Source: Paucimonas lemoignei
GTDB lineage: Bacteria > Pseudomonadota > Gammaproteobacteria > Pseudomonadales > Pseudomonadaceae
Direction of reading: 5' to 3'
NCBI GenBank assembly: GCA_900475325.1
Contig: LS483371.1
Coordinates: 806,001 to 870,000 of the forward strand
DNA: 64,000 nt
Shown here: piece after piece, positions 49,941 through 58,518 of the stretch
How the letters are laid out: every line of letters begins with the position of its first letter
How positions within the stretch are numbered: position 1 is the first letter of the stretch
Translations under genes and position numbers: made by a program
Notes under the pieces: generated by a model
The model's input: the letters and a program-made list of their open reading frames with translations, nothing else
Databases searched by the model: none
Told to the model about the DNA's origin: nothing

Positions 49941-51875
49941 GTGTCAGCTGTTCTCTCTCTCTTGCGTAGCCGCTTGCTGCGCCCTGTATTCATTGCTCTT
50001 GGCATCGCTCTTTTGGTGCAAGTGCTGGTTGCCGTCGCTCTGACCCGGAGCACGGTCACCGCGCTGGAGGCCGACCTTGCCGCACGCCTGGGTGTAGATT
50101 CGCAACACTTGTCGGCGGAACTTGAGCAAGCAAGTCGTGAGGTAACCACCAGTCTCGACAATCTCGCGAGCAGCACCCGCCAGCGCTTGAGTGTTGGTCT
50201 GTCGGCTCGTTTGAAAGATGAGCAGGGGCAACTTCGGGCCACGCTCGAAAAAGACCTCAAGGACTCGGCCACCGACATGGCTGAATTGCTGGCCGCCGTC
50301 GCCCCGCGCGCCATGTGGGATAACGACACGCCGACGCTGTCTGAATTCGCTCGCCGCGCCCAGCGCAATCCCAACGTGTTGTTCGTGATCTATGACGACG
50401 CCACCGGCGAACATCTGACGCGCTACCTGAACCGCGAGAACCCGACCATCCAGGCGTTGCTTGCCAAGGGTGAGGGTGAGCGGGCCATGGATAAGGTGTT
50501 GAACGCCGCTCGAAATGATCCGTCGGTGTATTACGTCGAAGCCTCCATCAGCCCTAACGGGGTCGAGATCGGCAAAGTGCGCATGGGGGTTTCCACTGCC
50601 ACAGTCGAAGCAAACCTTGTGGCCCTGGACAAGCGTTTCGCCACCCTGATCACCAGCGGTGAGCAATTGGTCTCCGACAGCCTGGTGAGCGCCGCCAAAG
50701 AGAGCTCGGCAGCGCTGCGTACTCGTCTGGATTCGGCGCAAACCGCCGCCTCGGCCATGGCCGCCAATACCAGCAGCGCCGTTCAGGAGGCTGCGCAAAC
50801 TCTTCGCTGGCGTATTGGCATGGGCCTGGCGCTGGTCGGGCTTGGGGTGTTGCTGTTGCTGGCGGTTGTGCTCGGGCGTCGCGTGGTCAGCAAGTTGAAA
50901 TTGTTGATTGCTGCACTGGATGACCTGGCGGCGGGTGAGGGTGATCTGACCAAGCGCGTCAAACTCGACAGCAATGACGAAATCGGCGATATGGCAGCCG
51001 CGGTCAATCGGTTCGTCGCCAAGCTGCAGCCGATCGTGCGCGAAGCCGGGGATGTGGCGCAGCGCACTGGTGTTGAAATCAATGCGATGAGCCTGCGTAA
51101 TGCGGGTGCAGGCGCGGCGGCAGAACTGCAACGCGACGAAGTCGCTGCGAGCCTGCAAGCCCTCGCGCAGATGGCCGATGAGGCGCAATCGGAAAGCCAC
51201 GCGATGCAGGCGGCTTTGAAACAGGTCGTGGATATCCGGCAGGCTACTGACGAAAACACCCGTACCTCCAATCAGGTCGGCGGCTTGATCGAAGCGCTGG
51301 CAGGGCAGGTGGAAACAGGTTCCAAGGTTATCGAGCGGTTGGCGCAGCAAAGCCAGCAGATTGAAGTGGTGTTGGAAGTGATTCACGGCATCGCTGAGCA
51401 AACCAACCTGCTGGCCCTGAACGCTGCCATCGAAGCGGCGCGCGCCGGAGAGACGGGGCGAGGCTTTGCGGTGGTGGCCGATGAGGTGCGTGCGCTGGCG
51501 AGCAAGACGCAAAGCTCCACGGGCGACATTCAGGCGCATATCGGCGCATTGCAGTTAGGCGCTAAAGAGGCGGTCGCGGCCATCAGTGTGGCGGGGCGTC
51601 AGGCCAATGAAGGCCTGACCGTTCTGCGCAACAGCGCCAGGCTGCAGCAGTCAGTGCAGGAATCGGTAGAGCAGGTGCATGCGGCGATTGGTCTGGCGAC
51701 CAGAGCGGCGGTGCATCAGGCTGAAGGTGCGCAAGCCGTGAGAGGGCGTGTGGAGGTGATTCACGCACAGGCGCAGCGTGCGGCCCAGGTCGTCGAGGAA
51801 ACCACGGCCAGCGGCAAACTGCTTGATGGGTTGGCTGCACAGTTGAAGGCGAGCCTGGGGCAGTTCAGGGCGTAG
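49941..51875 (+). CDS. Methyl-accepting chemotaxis protein
   Basis: A 644-residue membrane receptor. First helix at about residues 13-34 ([20 protein letters not shown]), a periplasmic helical sensor with a dCache/helical-bundle-like look (about 35-285), second helix [21 protein letters not shown] near 290-312 (split here [11 protein letters not shown] and [10 protein letters not shown]), HAMP to about 365, and a signalling domain with the conserved hairpin tip [20 protein letters not shown] around residue 495. No C-terminal CheR-docking pentapeptide is seen. The start is a GTG at 49941 with GGAGGGA upstream. Ligand unknown. Confidence 0.92.
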   Translation: MSAVLSLLRSRLLRPVFIALGIALLVQVLVAVALTRSTVTALEADLAARLGVDSQHLSAELEQASREVTTSLDNLASSTRQRLSVGLSARLKDEQGQLRATLEKDLKDSATDMAELLAAVAPRAMWDNDTPTLSEFARRAQRNPNVLFVIYDDATGEHLTRYLNRENPTIQALLAKGEGERAMDKVLNAARNDPSVYYVEASISPNGVEIGKVRMGVSTATVEANLVALDKRFATLITSGEQLVSDSLVSAAKESSAALRTRLDSAQTAASAMAANTSSAVQEAAQTLRWRIGMGLALVGLGVLLLLAVVLGRRVVSKLKLLIAALDDLAAGEGDLTKRVKLDSNDEIGDMAAAVNRFVAKLQPIVREAGDVAQRTGVEINAMSLRNAGAGAAAELQRDEVAASLQALAQMADEAQSESHAMQAALKQVVDIRQATDENTRTSNQVGGLIEALAGQVETGSKVIERLAQQSQQIEVVLEVIHGIAEQTNLLALNAAIEAARAGETGRGFAVVADEVRALASKTQSSTGDIQAHIGALQLGAKEAVAAISVAGRQANEGLTVLRNSARLQQSVQESVEQVHAAIGLATRAAVHQAEGAQAVRGRVEVIHAQAQRAAQVVEETTASGKLLDGLAAQLKASLGQFRA

Positions 51876-51887
51876 CGGCTTCTCCCC

Positions 51888-51963
51888 TTGTAGGAGCTGC
51901 CGAAGGCTACGAAAGCGGAGTTTCTGACGCACCGCTATTCGCAGCCTTCGGCAGCTCCTACAG
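51888..51963. repeat. REP-like inverted repeat, family C (GTAGGAGCTGCC)
   Basis: TTGTAGGAGCTGCCGAAGGC at the left and GCCTTCGGCAGCTCCTACAG at the right, 76 bases, just after the chemoreceptor stop. Other copies are at 21355 (single arm) and 56029. Confidence 0.87.
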
Positions 51964-51995
51964 GTTTGAGTCAAAACACAAACCCCAGAAAGCAC

Positions 51996-52020
51996 AAAAC
52001 CGAGCACTTGGCTCGGTTTT
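51996..52020 (-). terminator. Terminator of the first tRNA-Leu gene
   Basis: AAAACCGAGC, loop, GCTCGGTTTT directly after the tRNA in its direction of transcription; being symmetrical it can also serve the chemoreceptor gene from the other side. Confidence 0.85.
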
Positions 52021-52028
52021 GTTTGAAT

Positions 52029-52115
52029 TGGTGCCCAGAAGAAGACTCGAACTTCCACGACCTTGCGGTCACCAGCACCTGAAGCTGGCGTGTCTACCAA
52101 TTTCACCATCTGGGC
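52029..52115 (-). tRNA. tRNA-Leu (anticodon CAG)
   Basis: An 87-base class II tRNA with encoded CCA. Acceptor GCCCAGA pairs with TCTGGGC; the anticodon arm CCAGC-TTCAGGT-GCTGG carries CAG, reading CUG, the main Leu codon in this GC-rich genome; the long variable arm (GACCGCAAGGTC) and TTCGAGTC T-loop are clear. Identical in sequence to the second copy at 52316. Confidence 0.97.
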
Positions 52116-52150
52116 AGTATCAGCAGCGTTGCACGCCGTTGATGGAGCGC

Positions 52151-52179
52151 ACTATACGGAGCGTGTTTTGATCTGTAAA
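52151..52179 (-). promoter_or_regulatory. Sigma70 promoter of the first tRNA-Leu gene
   Basis: On the minus strand TTTACA (52179-52174), a 17-base spacer and TATAGT (52156-52151), followed by a GC-rich start region. Confidence 0.85.
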
Positions 52180-52250
52180 CCCCTGTTTTGGTTTTAATAA
52201 ATCAAATTGCGCTGTGCAAACCTAAAGGCATAAACCAGAACCCTGAAATG

Positions 52251-52276
52251 CAAAAACCCGCTTTCGCGGGTTTTTG
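52251..52276 (-). terminator. Terminator of the second tRNA-Leu gene
   Basis: CAAAAACCCGC, loop TTTC, GCGGGTTTTTG, about 40 bases beyond the tRNA in its transcription direction. Between this and the first promoter lies only AT-rich sequence. Confidence 0.88.
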
Positions 52277-52315
52277 TGAGAGTCAGGAGATTAATGTAAT
52301 CTCCAGCTCTGAATT

Positions 52316-52402
52316 TGGTGCCCAGAAGAAGACTCGAACTTCCACGACCTTGCGGTCACCAGCACCTGAAGCTGGCGTGTCTACCAATTTCACCATCTGG
52401 GC
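52316..52402 (-). tRNA. tRNA-Leu (anticodon CAG), second copy
   Basis: Same 87 bases as the copy at 52029. The duplication extends into the promoter (TTTACA-17-TATAGT) and to about ten bases beyond the 5' end, whereas the terminators differ, so the repeat unit covers promoter plus tRNA. Confidence 0.97.
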
Positions 52403-52436
52403 AGTATCGGTAAGCGTCTGCCTGCCGATGGCGCGC

Positions 52437-52465
52437 ACTATACGGAGCGCCTTTTGAGCTGTAAA
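52437..52465 (-). promoter_or_regulatory. Sigma70 promoter of the second tRNA-Leu gene
   Basis: On the minus strand TTTACA (52465-52460), a 17-base spacer and TATAGT (52442-52437), nearly identical to the promoter of the first copy. Confidence 0.85.
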
Positions 52466-52626
52466 CCCCCTTGGGGAAAATTTATTCGGAAAATTTCACA
52501 AGCGGCATTTATTCAGCTTTTCAGCGCCTTCCAGCGACCTTTTACAGCGAGTGTGTGTCTGAAATTTCCCGTTTCAATAGGTGTATGCCAAACTAACCCG
52601 CATATAGACAAGGTGAAAACTCTCTA

Positions 52627-55260
52627 ATGGCCGATTGGCAGTCCCTCGATCCCGAGGCCGCTCGTGAAGCGGAAAAATATGAAAACCCTATCCCCAGCCG
52701 TGAATTGATTCTGGCTCATCTGTCCGAACGTGGTTCGCCGGCAGCTCGTGAGCAACTGGTGGAAGAATTTGGCCTGACAACTGAAGATCAGATCGAAGCC
52801 CTGCGCCGCCGCTTGCGAGCCATGGAGCGCGATGCTCAGTTGATCTACACGCGTCGCGGCACCTACGCGCCGGTGGACAAGCTGGACCTGATCCTGGGGC
52901 GCATCTCCGGGCATCGCGACGGTTTCGGCTTCCTGGTCCCCGATGACGGTTCCGACGACCTGTTCATGAGCCCGGCACAGATGCGTCTGGTGTTCGATGG
53001 CGACCGTGCCCTGGCGCGAGTTTCGGGTCTGGATCGTCGTGGTCGCCGTGAAGGCGTGATCGTTGAAGTCATTTCCCGCGCTCACGAAACGGTCGTTGGC
53101 CGTTACTTCGAAGAGAGCGGCATCGGCTTTGTCATCCCGGACAACCCAAAAATCCAGCAAGAAGTGCTGGTGACGCCTGGGCGCAACAACAACGCGAAGA
53201 TCGGTCAGTTCGTCGAGGTGAAAATTACTCACTGGCCAACGCCGCGCTTCCAGCCGCAAGGCGATATCGTCGAAGTCGTGGGCAACTACATGGCTCCCGG
53301 TATGGAAATCGACGTCGCGCTGCGTACGTACGATATTCCTCACGTCTGGCCTGAGGCGGTGCTCAAGGAGGCCGCCAAGCTCAAGCCTGAAGTTGAAGAC
53401 AAAGACAAAGAAAACCGCGTCGACCTGCGCCATTTGCCATTCGTGACCATCGATGGTGAAGACGCTCGCGACTTCGATGATGCGGTTTACTGCGAAGCCA
53501 AACCCGGCAAGCTGCGCCTGTTCTCGGGCGGTTGGAAGCTGTACGTCGCCATTGCCGACGTGTCGAGCTACGTGAAGATTGGCTCGGCGCTGGATGCAGA
53601 GTCCCAGGTGCGCGGCAACTCGGTGTATTTCCCCGAGCGCGTGGTGCCGATGCTGCCTGAGCAGCTGTCCAACGGCCTGTGCTCGCTGAATCCGCACGTT
53701 GATCGTCTGGCCATGGTCTGCGAGATGACCATCTCCAAGACCGGCGAAATGACTGACTACGTGTTCTACGAAGCGGTTATCCACTCCCACGCTCGCCTGA
53801 CCTACAACAAGGTCAGCTCGATGCTGGAGCAGCCGAAAACTACCGAAGCCCGTCAGCTGCGTGGCGAATACCCTGACGTACTGCCGCACTTGAAGCAGCT
53901 CTATGCGCTGTACAAGGTGCTGCTGGGCGCGCGTCATGTTCGTGGTGCGATCGATTTTGAAACTCAGGAAACCCGGATCATCTTCGGCACTGAGCGCAAG
54001 ATCGCCGAAATCCGCCCGACCACCCGCAACGACGCCCACAAGCTGATCGAAGAGTGCATGCTGGCAGCCAACGTGGCCACCGCTGAATTCCTCAAGAAGC
54101 ACGAGATTCCTGCGCTGTACCGCGTCCACGACGGTCCGCCGCCAGAGCGCCTGGAAAAACTCCGCGCCTTCCTGGGTGAGCTGGGTCTTTCCCTGCACAA
54201 GGGCAAGGACGGTCCGTCGCCGAAGGATTATCAGGCGTTGCTGGAAACCGTTCGCGGTCGTCCGGATTACCACCTGATCCAGACCGTGATGTTGCGCTCG
54301 TTGAGTCAGGCGGTTTACAGCTCTGACAACAACGGCCACTTCGGTCTGAATTACGAGGCATACACCCACTTCACCTCGCCGATTCGTCGTTACCCGGATT
54401 TGCTGACGCATCGCGCTATTCGAAGCGTAATCCGTTCCAAGCAGGACACGCCGCACGTGCGCCGTGCCGGCGGGACCATCATTCCGAAAGCGCGCATCTA
54501 TCCGTATGACGAAGCTGCGCTGGAGCAGTTGGGCGAGCAGTGCTCCATGAGCGAGCGCCGTGCCGATGAAGCAACCCGCGACGTAGTGAACTGGCTCAAG
54601 TGCGAGTTCATGAAGGATCGCGTGGGCGAGTCGTTCCCGGGTGTGATCACGGCCGTAACCGGCTTTGGTCTGTTCGTTGAGTTGACCGATATCTATGTTG
54701 AAGGTCTGGTGCACGTCACCGCCTTGCCAGGTGATTACTATCACTTCGATCCTGTGCATCACCGCCTGGCGGGCGAGCGCACGGGTCGTAGCTTCCGCTT
54801 GGGCGACACCGTTGAAGTGCGCGTCATGCGCGTTGATCTCGACGAGCGCAAGATTGATTTCGAGATGGCTGAAAAAACCATCAGCGCGCCGATTGGTCGC
54901 AAGCGTCGTGGTGGCGAAACTGAGCCAGCGGCTGAAAAAACGGCTGAAAAAGCCGCTTCAGGTCGAGCATCGAGCAAGCGTCCAGCCAAGGCCAAGGCTG
55001 AAACTGAGGCCTATCGGCCAAGCGATGCTGCCGCGAAAAACGCCGAAGTCCGTAAAAGTCGCGAGCTGAAACAGGCTCTGCTGGCAGAAGCGAAGGGTGG
55101 TAGCAAGGCATCGTCGGGAAAGCCGAGTAGGGCAGAGTCGGGCCCGTCGTCTTCGGGCAAGCCTGCCAAATCAAGCAAACACCGTAAAGGCCCGCCAAAA
55201 GCGGGTTCTGCCCCGGCTGCGAAAAGCGGCGGTGCACGTAAACCTAAGGCCAAGTCATGA
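52627..55260 (+). CDS. rnr: Ribonuclease R
   Basis: An 877-residue 3'-5' exoribonuclease that degrades structured RNA and takes part in trans-translation quality control. Layout: N-terminal winged-helix (about 20-85), two cold-shock domains (about 85-240), the RNB catalytic domain with acidic residues in TIDGEDARDFDDAVYC (about residue 275), an S1 domain (about 660-745, VGESFPGVITAVTGFG), and a basic Lys/Ala/Ser-rich tail of about 120 residues. Start ATG 52627. rlmB overlaps its stop by 4 bases. Confidence 0.96.
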   Translation: MADWQSLDPEAAREAEKYENPIPSRELILAHLSERGSPAAREQLVEEFGLTTEDQIEALRRRLRAMERDAQLIYTRRGTYAPVDKLDLILGRISGHRDGFGFLVPDDGSDDLFMSPAQMRLVFDGDRALARVSGLDRRGRREGVIVEVISRAHETVVGRYFEESGIGFVIPDNPKIQQEVLVTPGRNNNAKIGQFVEVKITHWPTPRFQPQGDIVEVVGNYMAPGMEIDVALRTYDIPHVWPEAVLKEAAKLKPEVEDKDKENRVDLRHLPFVTIDGEDARDFDDAVYCEAKPGKLRLFSGGWKLYVAIADVSSYVKIGSALDAESQVRGNSVYFPERVVPMLPEQLSNGLCSLNPHVDRLAMVCEMTISKTGEMTDYVFYEAVIHSHARLTYNKVSSMLEQPKTTEARQLRGEYPDVLPHLKQLYALYKVLLGARHVRGAIDFETQETRIIFGTERKIAEIRPTTRNDAHKLIEECMLAANVATAEFLKKHEIPALYRVHDGPPPERLEKLRAFLGELGLSLHKGKDGPSPKDYQALLETVRGRPDYHLIQTVMLRSLSQAVYSSDNNGHFGLNYEAYTHFTSPIRRYPDLLTHRAIRSVIRSKQDTPHVRRAGGTIIPKARIYPYDEAALEQLGEQCSMSERRADEATRDVVNWLKCEFMKDRVGESFPGVITAVTGFGLFVELTDIYVEGLVHVTALPGDYYHFDPVHHRLAGERTGRSFRLGDTVEVRVMRVDLDERKIDFEMAEKTISAPIGRKRRGGETEPAAEKTAEKAASGRASSKRPAKAKAETEAYRPSDAAAKNAEVRKSRELKQALLAEAKGGSKASSGKPSRAESGPSSSGKPAKSSKHRKGPPKAGSAPAAKSGGARKPKAKS

Positions 55261-56021
55261 GTTCGTTGGAAAAAATCTACGGCGTACATGCCGTAGAAGC
55301 GCTGTTGCGTCATCACCCCAAGCGGGTCAAGCAAGTCTGGCTGGCCGAGGGTCGCAATGATCCTCGCGTCCAGGTGCTGGTCGAGCTGGCTAACCAGAAT
55401 CGTGTTTCGGTCGGTCAGGCCGAGCGTCGTGAAATGGACGTCTGGGTCGAGGGTGTACATCAGGGCGTGGTCGCTGAAGTCAGTCCGAGTCAGGTCTGGG
55501 GTGAAGCGATGCTCGACGAGCTGCTTGATCGCACCGAAGGCGCGCCACTGATTCTGGTGCTCGACGGCATCACCGATCCGCACAACCTGGGCGCATGTTT
55601 GCGAACAGCTGATGCGGCCGGTGCTCTGGCGGTGCTGGTGCCTAAAGACAAGTCGGCGACCTTGACCCCTGCTGTTCGTAAAGTGGCGTGCGGCGCGGCG
55701 GAAGTGATTCCGTTGGTGGCAGTGACCAACCTGGCCCGCACCCTGGAAAAGCTTCAGCAGCGTGGTCTCTGGGTTGTGGGTACGGCAGGGGAGGCTGAGC
55801 AGGAGTTGTATCAGCAGGACCTGACCGGGCCGACGATCCTGATCATGGGGGCCGAAGGCAAGGGTATGCGTCGTCTGACCCGTGAGCATTGCGATTACCT
55901 GGTACGCCTGCCGATGGCGGGTAGCGTCAGCAGCTTGAACGTTTCCGTGGCCACAGGCGTCTGCCTGTTTGAAGCCATGCGTCAGCGCAGTGTCAAAAAG
56001 GCAGCTGGCAACAAGAAGTAA
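55257..56021 (+). CDS. rlmB: 23S rRNA (guanosine-2'-O-) methyltransferase RlmB
   Basis: SPOUT methyltransferase that modifies G2251 of 23S rRNA. The 254-residue protein has the small N-terminal substrate-binding domain beginning MSSLEKIYGVHAVEALL and the knot domain with motif 1 DGITDPHNLGACLRTA, motif 2 ILIMGAEGKGMRRL, and motif 3 LPMAGSVSSLNVSVA. Translation is coupled to rnr (ATGA overlap). Confidence 0.96.
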   Translation: MSSLEKIYGVHAVEALLRHHPKRVKQVWLAEGRNDPRVQVLVELANQNRVSVGQAERREMDVWVEGVHQGVVAEVSPSQVWGEAMLDELLDRTEGAPLILVLDGITDPHNLGACLRTADAAGALAVLVPKDKSATLTPAVRKVACGAAEVIPLVAVTNLARTLEKLQQRGLWVVGTAGEAEQELYQQDLTGPTILIMGAEGKGMRRLTREHCDYLVRLPMAGSVSSLNVSVATGVCLFEAMRQRSVKKAAGNKK

Positions 56022-56028
56022 CCCTCCC

Positions 56029-56113
56029 CTGTAGGAGCTGCCGCAGGCTGCGATTGGCCTTCAATCGCGACGAGGGTCCTTCGGACCTTCGCAGCCTTCG
56101 GCAGCTCCTACAG
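56029..56113. repeat. REP-like inverted repeat, family C
   Basis: CTGTAGGAGCTGCCGCAGGC at the left and GCCTTCGGCAGCTCCTACAG at the right, 85 bases, starting 8 bases after the rlmB stop. Confidence 0.87.
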
Positions 56114-56151
56114 ATGCTTTCAGGCAATTGCTCAAATATTCACCAATTGCC

Positions 56152-56180
56152 TTGCACCTCTTCTCCGCCTTCCCTACAAT
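56152..56180 (+). promoter_or_regulatory. Sigma70 promoter of the rpsF operon
   Basis: TTGCAC (56152-56157), 17-base spacer, TACAAT (56175-56180). The transcript would have a leader of about 110 bases before rpsF, long enough for autoregulation by the S6:S18 complex, although I cannot identify the binding hairpin with certainty. Confidence 0.75.
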
Positions 56181-56298
56181 TGCGCCCCTTGCTGTCACGG
56201 CAGGCGCGAATGTGTCTGTCCCTGAGCAAGACTCACAGTGTCATTCACTCCTTGTCTGACCGCTTTTGGCGGCAGGCTACAACCCGTAAGGAGCATTC

Positions 56299-56724
56299 AT
56301 GCGTCATTACGAAATCATCTTTTTGGTCCACCCGGATCAAAGCGAGCAAGTCGGCGGCATGGTTGAGCGTTATACCAAGCTGATCGAAGAAGACGGCGGC
56401 AAAATCCACCGTCTGGAAGATTGGGGCCGTCGTCAACTGGCCTATGCAATCAACAATGTTCACAAGGCTCACTACGTGATGCTGAACGTTGAGTGCACTG
56501 GCAAGGCTCTGGCCGAGCTGGAAGACAACTTCCGTTACAACGATGCAGTGATCCGTAACCTGGTCATCCGTCGCGACGAAGCCGTAACCGGTCAGTCCGA
56601 GATGCTCAAGGCAGAAGAAAACCGCAGCGAGCGCCGTGAGCGTCGCGATCGTCCTGAGCACTCCGACAGCGCCGATGGCGTTGATGGTGATGACAGCGAC
56701 AACAGCGATAACGCTGACGAGTAA
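56299..56724 (+). CDS. rpsF: 30S ribosomal protein S6
   Basis: A 141-residue ribosomal protein that binds the central 16S domain with S18. It begins [17 protein letters not shown] and carries an extended, charged C-terminal tail ([16 protein letters not shown] then Asp/Asn/Ser-rich, ending ADE). In P. fluorescens the S6 tail is modified by RimK glutamate ligase; this tail is a candidate for the same. AAGGAG ribosome site. First gene of the rpsF-rpsR-DUF2232-rplI operon. Confidence 0.98.
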   Translation: MRHYEIIFLVHPDQSEQVGGMVERYTKLIEEDGGKIHRLEDWGRRQLAYAINNVHKAHYVMLNVECTGKALAELEDNFRYNDAVIRNLVIRRDEAVTGQSEMLKAEENRSERRERRDRPEHSDSADGVDGDDSDNSDNADE

Positions 56725-56752
56725 TCCACGGACCTTTTGAGGAGCCAATTAC

Positions 56753-56983
56753 ATGGCACGTTTCTTCCGTCGTCGTAAATTCTGCCGCTTCACCGCTGAA
56801 GACGTGAAAGAGATCGATTACAAAGATCTCAACACTCTGAAAGCCTATGTATCCGAGACCGGCAAAATCGTTCCAAGCCGTATCACTGGTACCAAAGCAC
56901 GTTATCAGCGTCAGCTGGCCACCGCTATCAAGCGCGCCCGCTTCCTGGCCCTGCTGGCCTACACCGACAGCCACGGCCGCTGA
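56753..56983 (+). CDS. rpsR: 30S ribosomal protein S18
   Basis: A 76-residue basic protein, [20 protein letters not shown], that binds 16S rRNA together with S6. KYQRQ-type C-terminal RNA-contact region is present ([19 protein letters not shown]). Standard length and position, 28 bases after rpsF. Confidence 0.98.
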
Positions 56984-57019
56984 GACCGGGCAGTCGACAA
57001 GTAACAAGGGATAGTACGC

Positions 57020-57916
57020 ATGCGCGCCATCGCTGAATTCATCATGCGCGGCCGCATGCAGGCCACTCTCGTAGTGGTCGGATGTGCGGCATTGCCGTTG
57101 TTGTTCTGGTTGAGTGCTGCTGCGGGTTGCCTTGTGCTCCTGCGGCGCGGGTTGAGTGATGCCTTTGGCATCATTGCCTGGGCTCTGCTGCCAGCGTTGT
57201 TCTGGTGGTATTTCGGTGATCCCCGCATCTTCATGGTGCTGGTCGGGTCGCTGGGGTTGGCGATGGTTTTACGCGCCAGCGAATCCTGGGTCCGCGTGCT
57301 GCTAGTCAGCGTGGCATTGGGTCTGTTGTATGCAGTGGTTCTGGGCGCGGTTTTCCGCGAACCGATTGAGGCGATGTCGCAGGAGTTGCAGAAACACCTG
57401 CCGACAATGCTCGCCGGTCTCTACGATCAGATGTCCGTAGAAGAGCGAGCGCGTCTGGGAGCACTGATTGCACCGGTCCTGAACGGCCTGATAGCGGCCT
57501 TGCTGCAAGTCGTCAGTGTATTGAGCCTGATTATCGGGCGTTACTGGCAAGCGTTGTTGTACAACCCTGGTGGTTTCGGGCGTGAATTTCGCGCCGTGAG
57601 ACTCCCGCTGGTACCGGCGTTGGTGCTGCTGGTGTGCATGCTTGTAGGGCCGAACTTCGGTCCTCACATGGCGATGCTGACACCGTTGTGCAGCGTACCG
57701 CTGGTATTCGCCGGGCTGGCCCTGATACATGGTTTGGTGGCTGAAAAGCGACTGGCCAGATTCTGGCTGGTGGGGATGTACATCACGCTGCTGGTGTTCA
57801 TGCAGCTGACCTACCCGTTGTTGGTGTTGTTAGCCATTGTCGACAGCCTGATTGATTTTCGCGGTCGCCGTGCATCGAAGGATGCAGGTAATGGCCCTGC
57901 GAACGGTGAAGGTTAA
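57020..57916 (+). CDS. DUF2232 family membrane protein
   Basis: A 298-residue inner-membrane protein with about eight hydrophobic segments (for example TLVVVGCAALPLLFWLSA and LIIGRYWQALLYNPGGFG). It matches the YybS/DUF2232 family, regularly placed between rpsR and rplI in pseudomonads (PA4933). No function is known; it probably is co-translated with the ribosomal genes (36 bases after rpsR, 19 before rplI). The extreme C-terminus is short and charged. Confidence 0.88.
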   Translation: MRAIAEFIMRGRMQATLVVVGCAALPLLFWLSAAAGCLVLLRRGLSDAFGIIAWALLPALFWWYFGDPRIFMVLVGSLGLAMVLRASESWVRVLLVSVALGLLYAVVLGAVFREPIEAMSQELQKHLPTMLAGLYDQMSVEERARLGALIAPVLNGLIAALLQVVSVLSLIIGRYWQALLYNPGGFGREFRAVRLPLVPALVLLVCMLVGPNFGPHMAMLTPLCSVPLVFAGLALIHGLVAEKRLARFWLVGMYITLLVFMQLTYPLLVLLAIVDSLIDFRGRRASKDAGNGPANGEG

Positions 57917-57935
57917 AAGTTAAGAGGATTTTCAC

Positions 57936-58382
57936 ATGCAACTGATCCTTCTGGAAAAAGTCGCGAACCTGGGCAACCTGGGCGACAAAGTAAATGTTAA
58001 GGCCGGTTACGGTCGTAACTACCTGCTGCCATACGGCAAGGCTACCGCTGCGACCGCTGCTAACATCGCAGCGTTCGAAGAGCGTCGTGCCGAGCTGGAA
58101 AAACTGGCTGCAGACAAAAAAGCTTCTGCCGAAACTCGCGCTGCCCAACTGGCTGAGCTGGAAGTGACTATCACTGCCACCGCCGGTGACGAAGGCAAGC
58201 TGTTCGGTTCGATCGGCACCCACGACATCGCTGATGCACTGACAGCCTCTGGCGTTGAAGTTGCAAAAAGCGAAGTTCGTCTGCCGAACGGCACCATCCG
58301 CAACGTTGGCGAATTCGACGTAGCCGTGCACCTGCACAGCGACGTAGAAGCAACCGTACGCGTTGTTGTGGTGGCTGCTTAA
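57936..58382 (+). CDS. rplI: 50S ribosomal protein L9
   Basis: A 148-residue two-domain protein. The N-terminal domain [19 protein letters not shown] binds 23S rRNA, the central long helix ([17 protein letters not shown]) links it to the C-terminal domain, which includes [14 protein letters not shown] and [16 protein letters not shown]. Standard length; last gene of the operon. Confidence 0.98.
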   Translation: MQLILLEKVANLGNLGDKVNVKAGYGRNYLLPYGKATAATAANIAAFEERRAELEKLAADKKASAETRAAQLAELEVTITATAGDEGKLFGSIGTHDIADALTASGVEVAKSEVRLPNGTIRNVGEFDVAVHLHSDVEATVRVVVVAA

Positions 58383-58427
58383 GCAGTACTAATCGTCTGG
58401 CGGCTTGCTCGCCAGAGGATTAACATC

Positions 58428-58461
58428 GGGCACGACCTGTTCTTCAGGCCGTGCCCTTTGT
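58428..58461 (+). terminator. Terminator between rplI and dnaB
   Basis: GGGCACGACCTG, loop TTCTT, CAGGCCGTGCCC with a short T-run (TTTGT). A smaller hairpin, TCTGGCGGCTTGCTCGCCAGA split as TCTGGCG / CGCCAGA, lies at 58396-58416. Confidence 0.75.
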
Positions 58462-58518
58462 CATTCTGCGCTACGGGTTTTACAGCCCGGTTTTCACAAC
58501 CCCTGATTCTGAGTGGTC

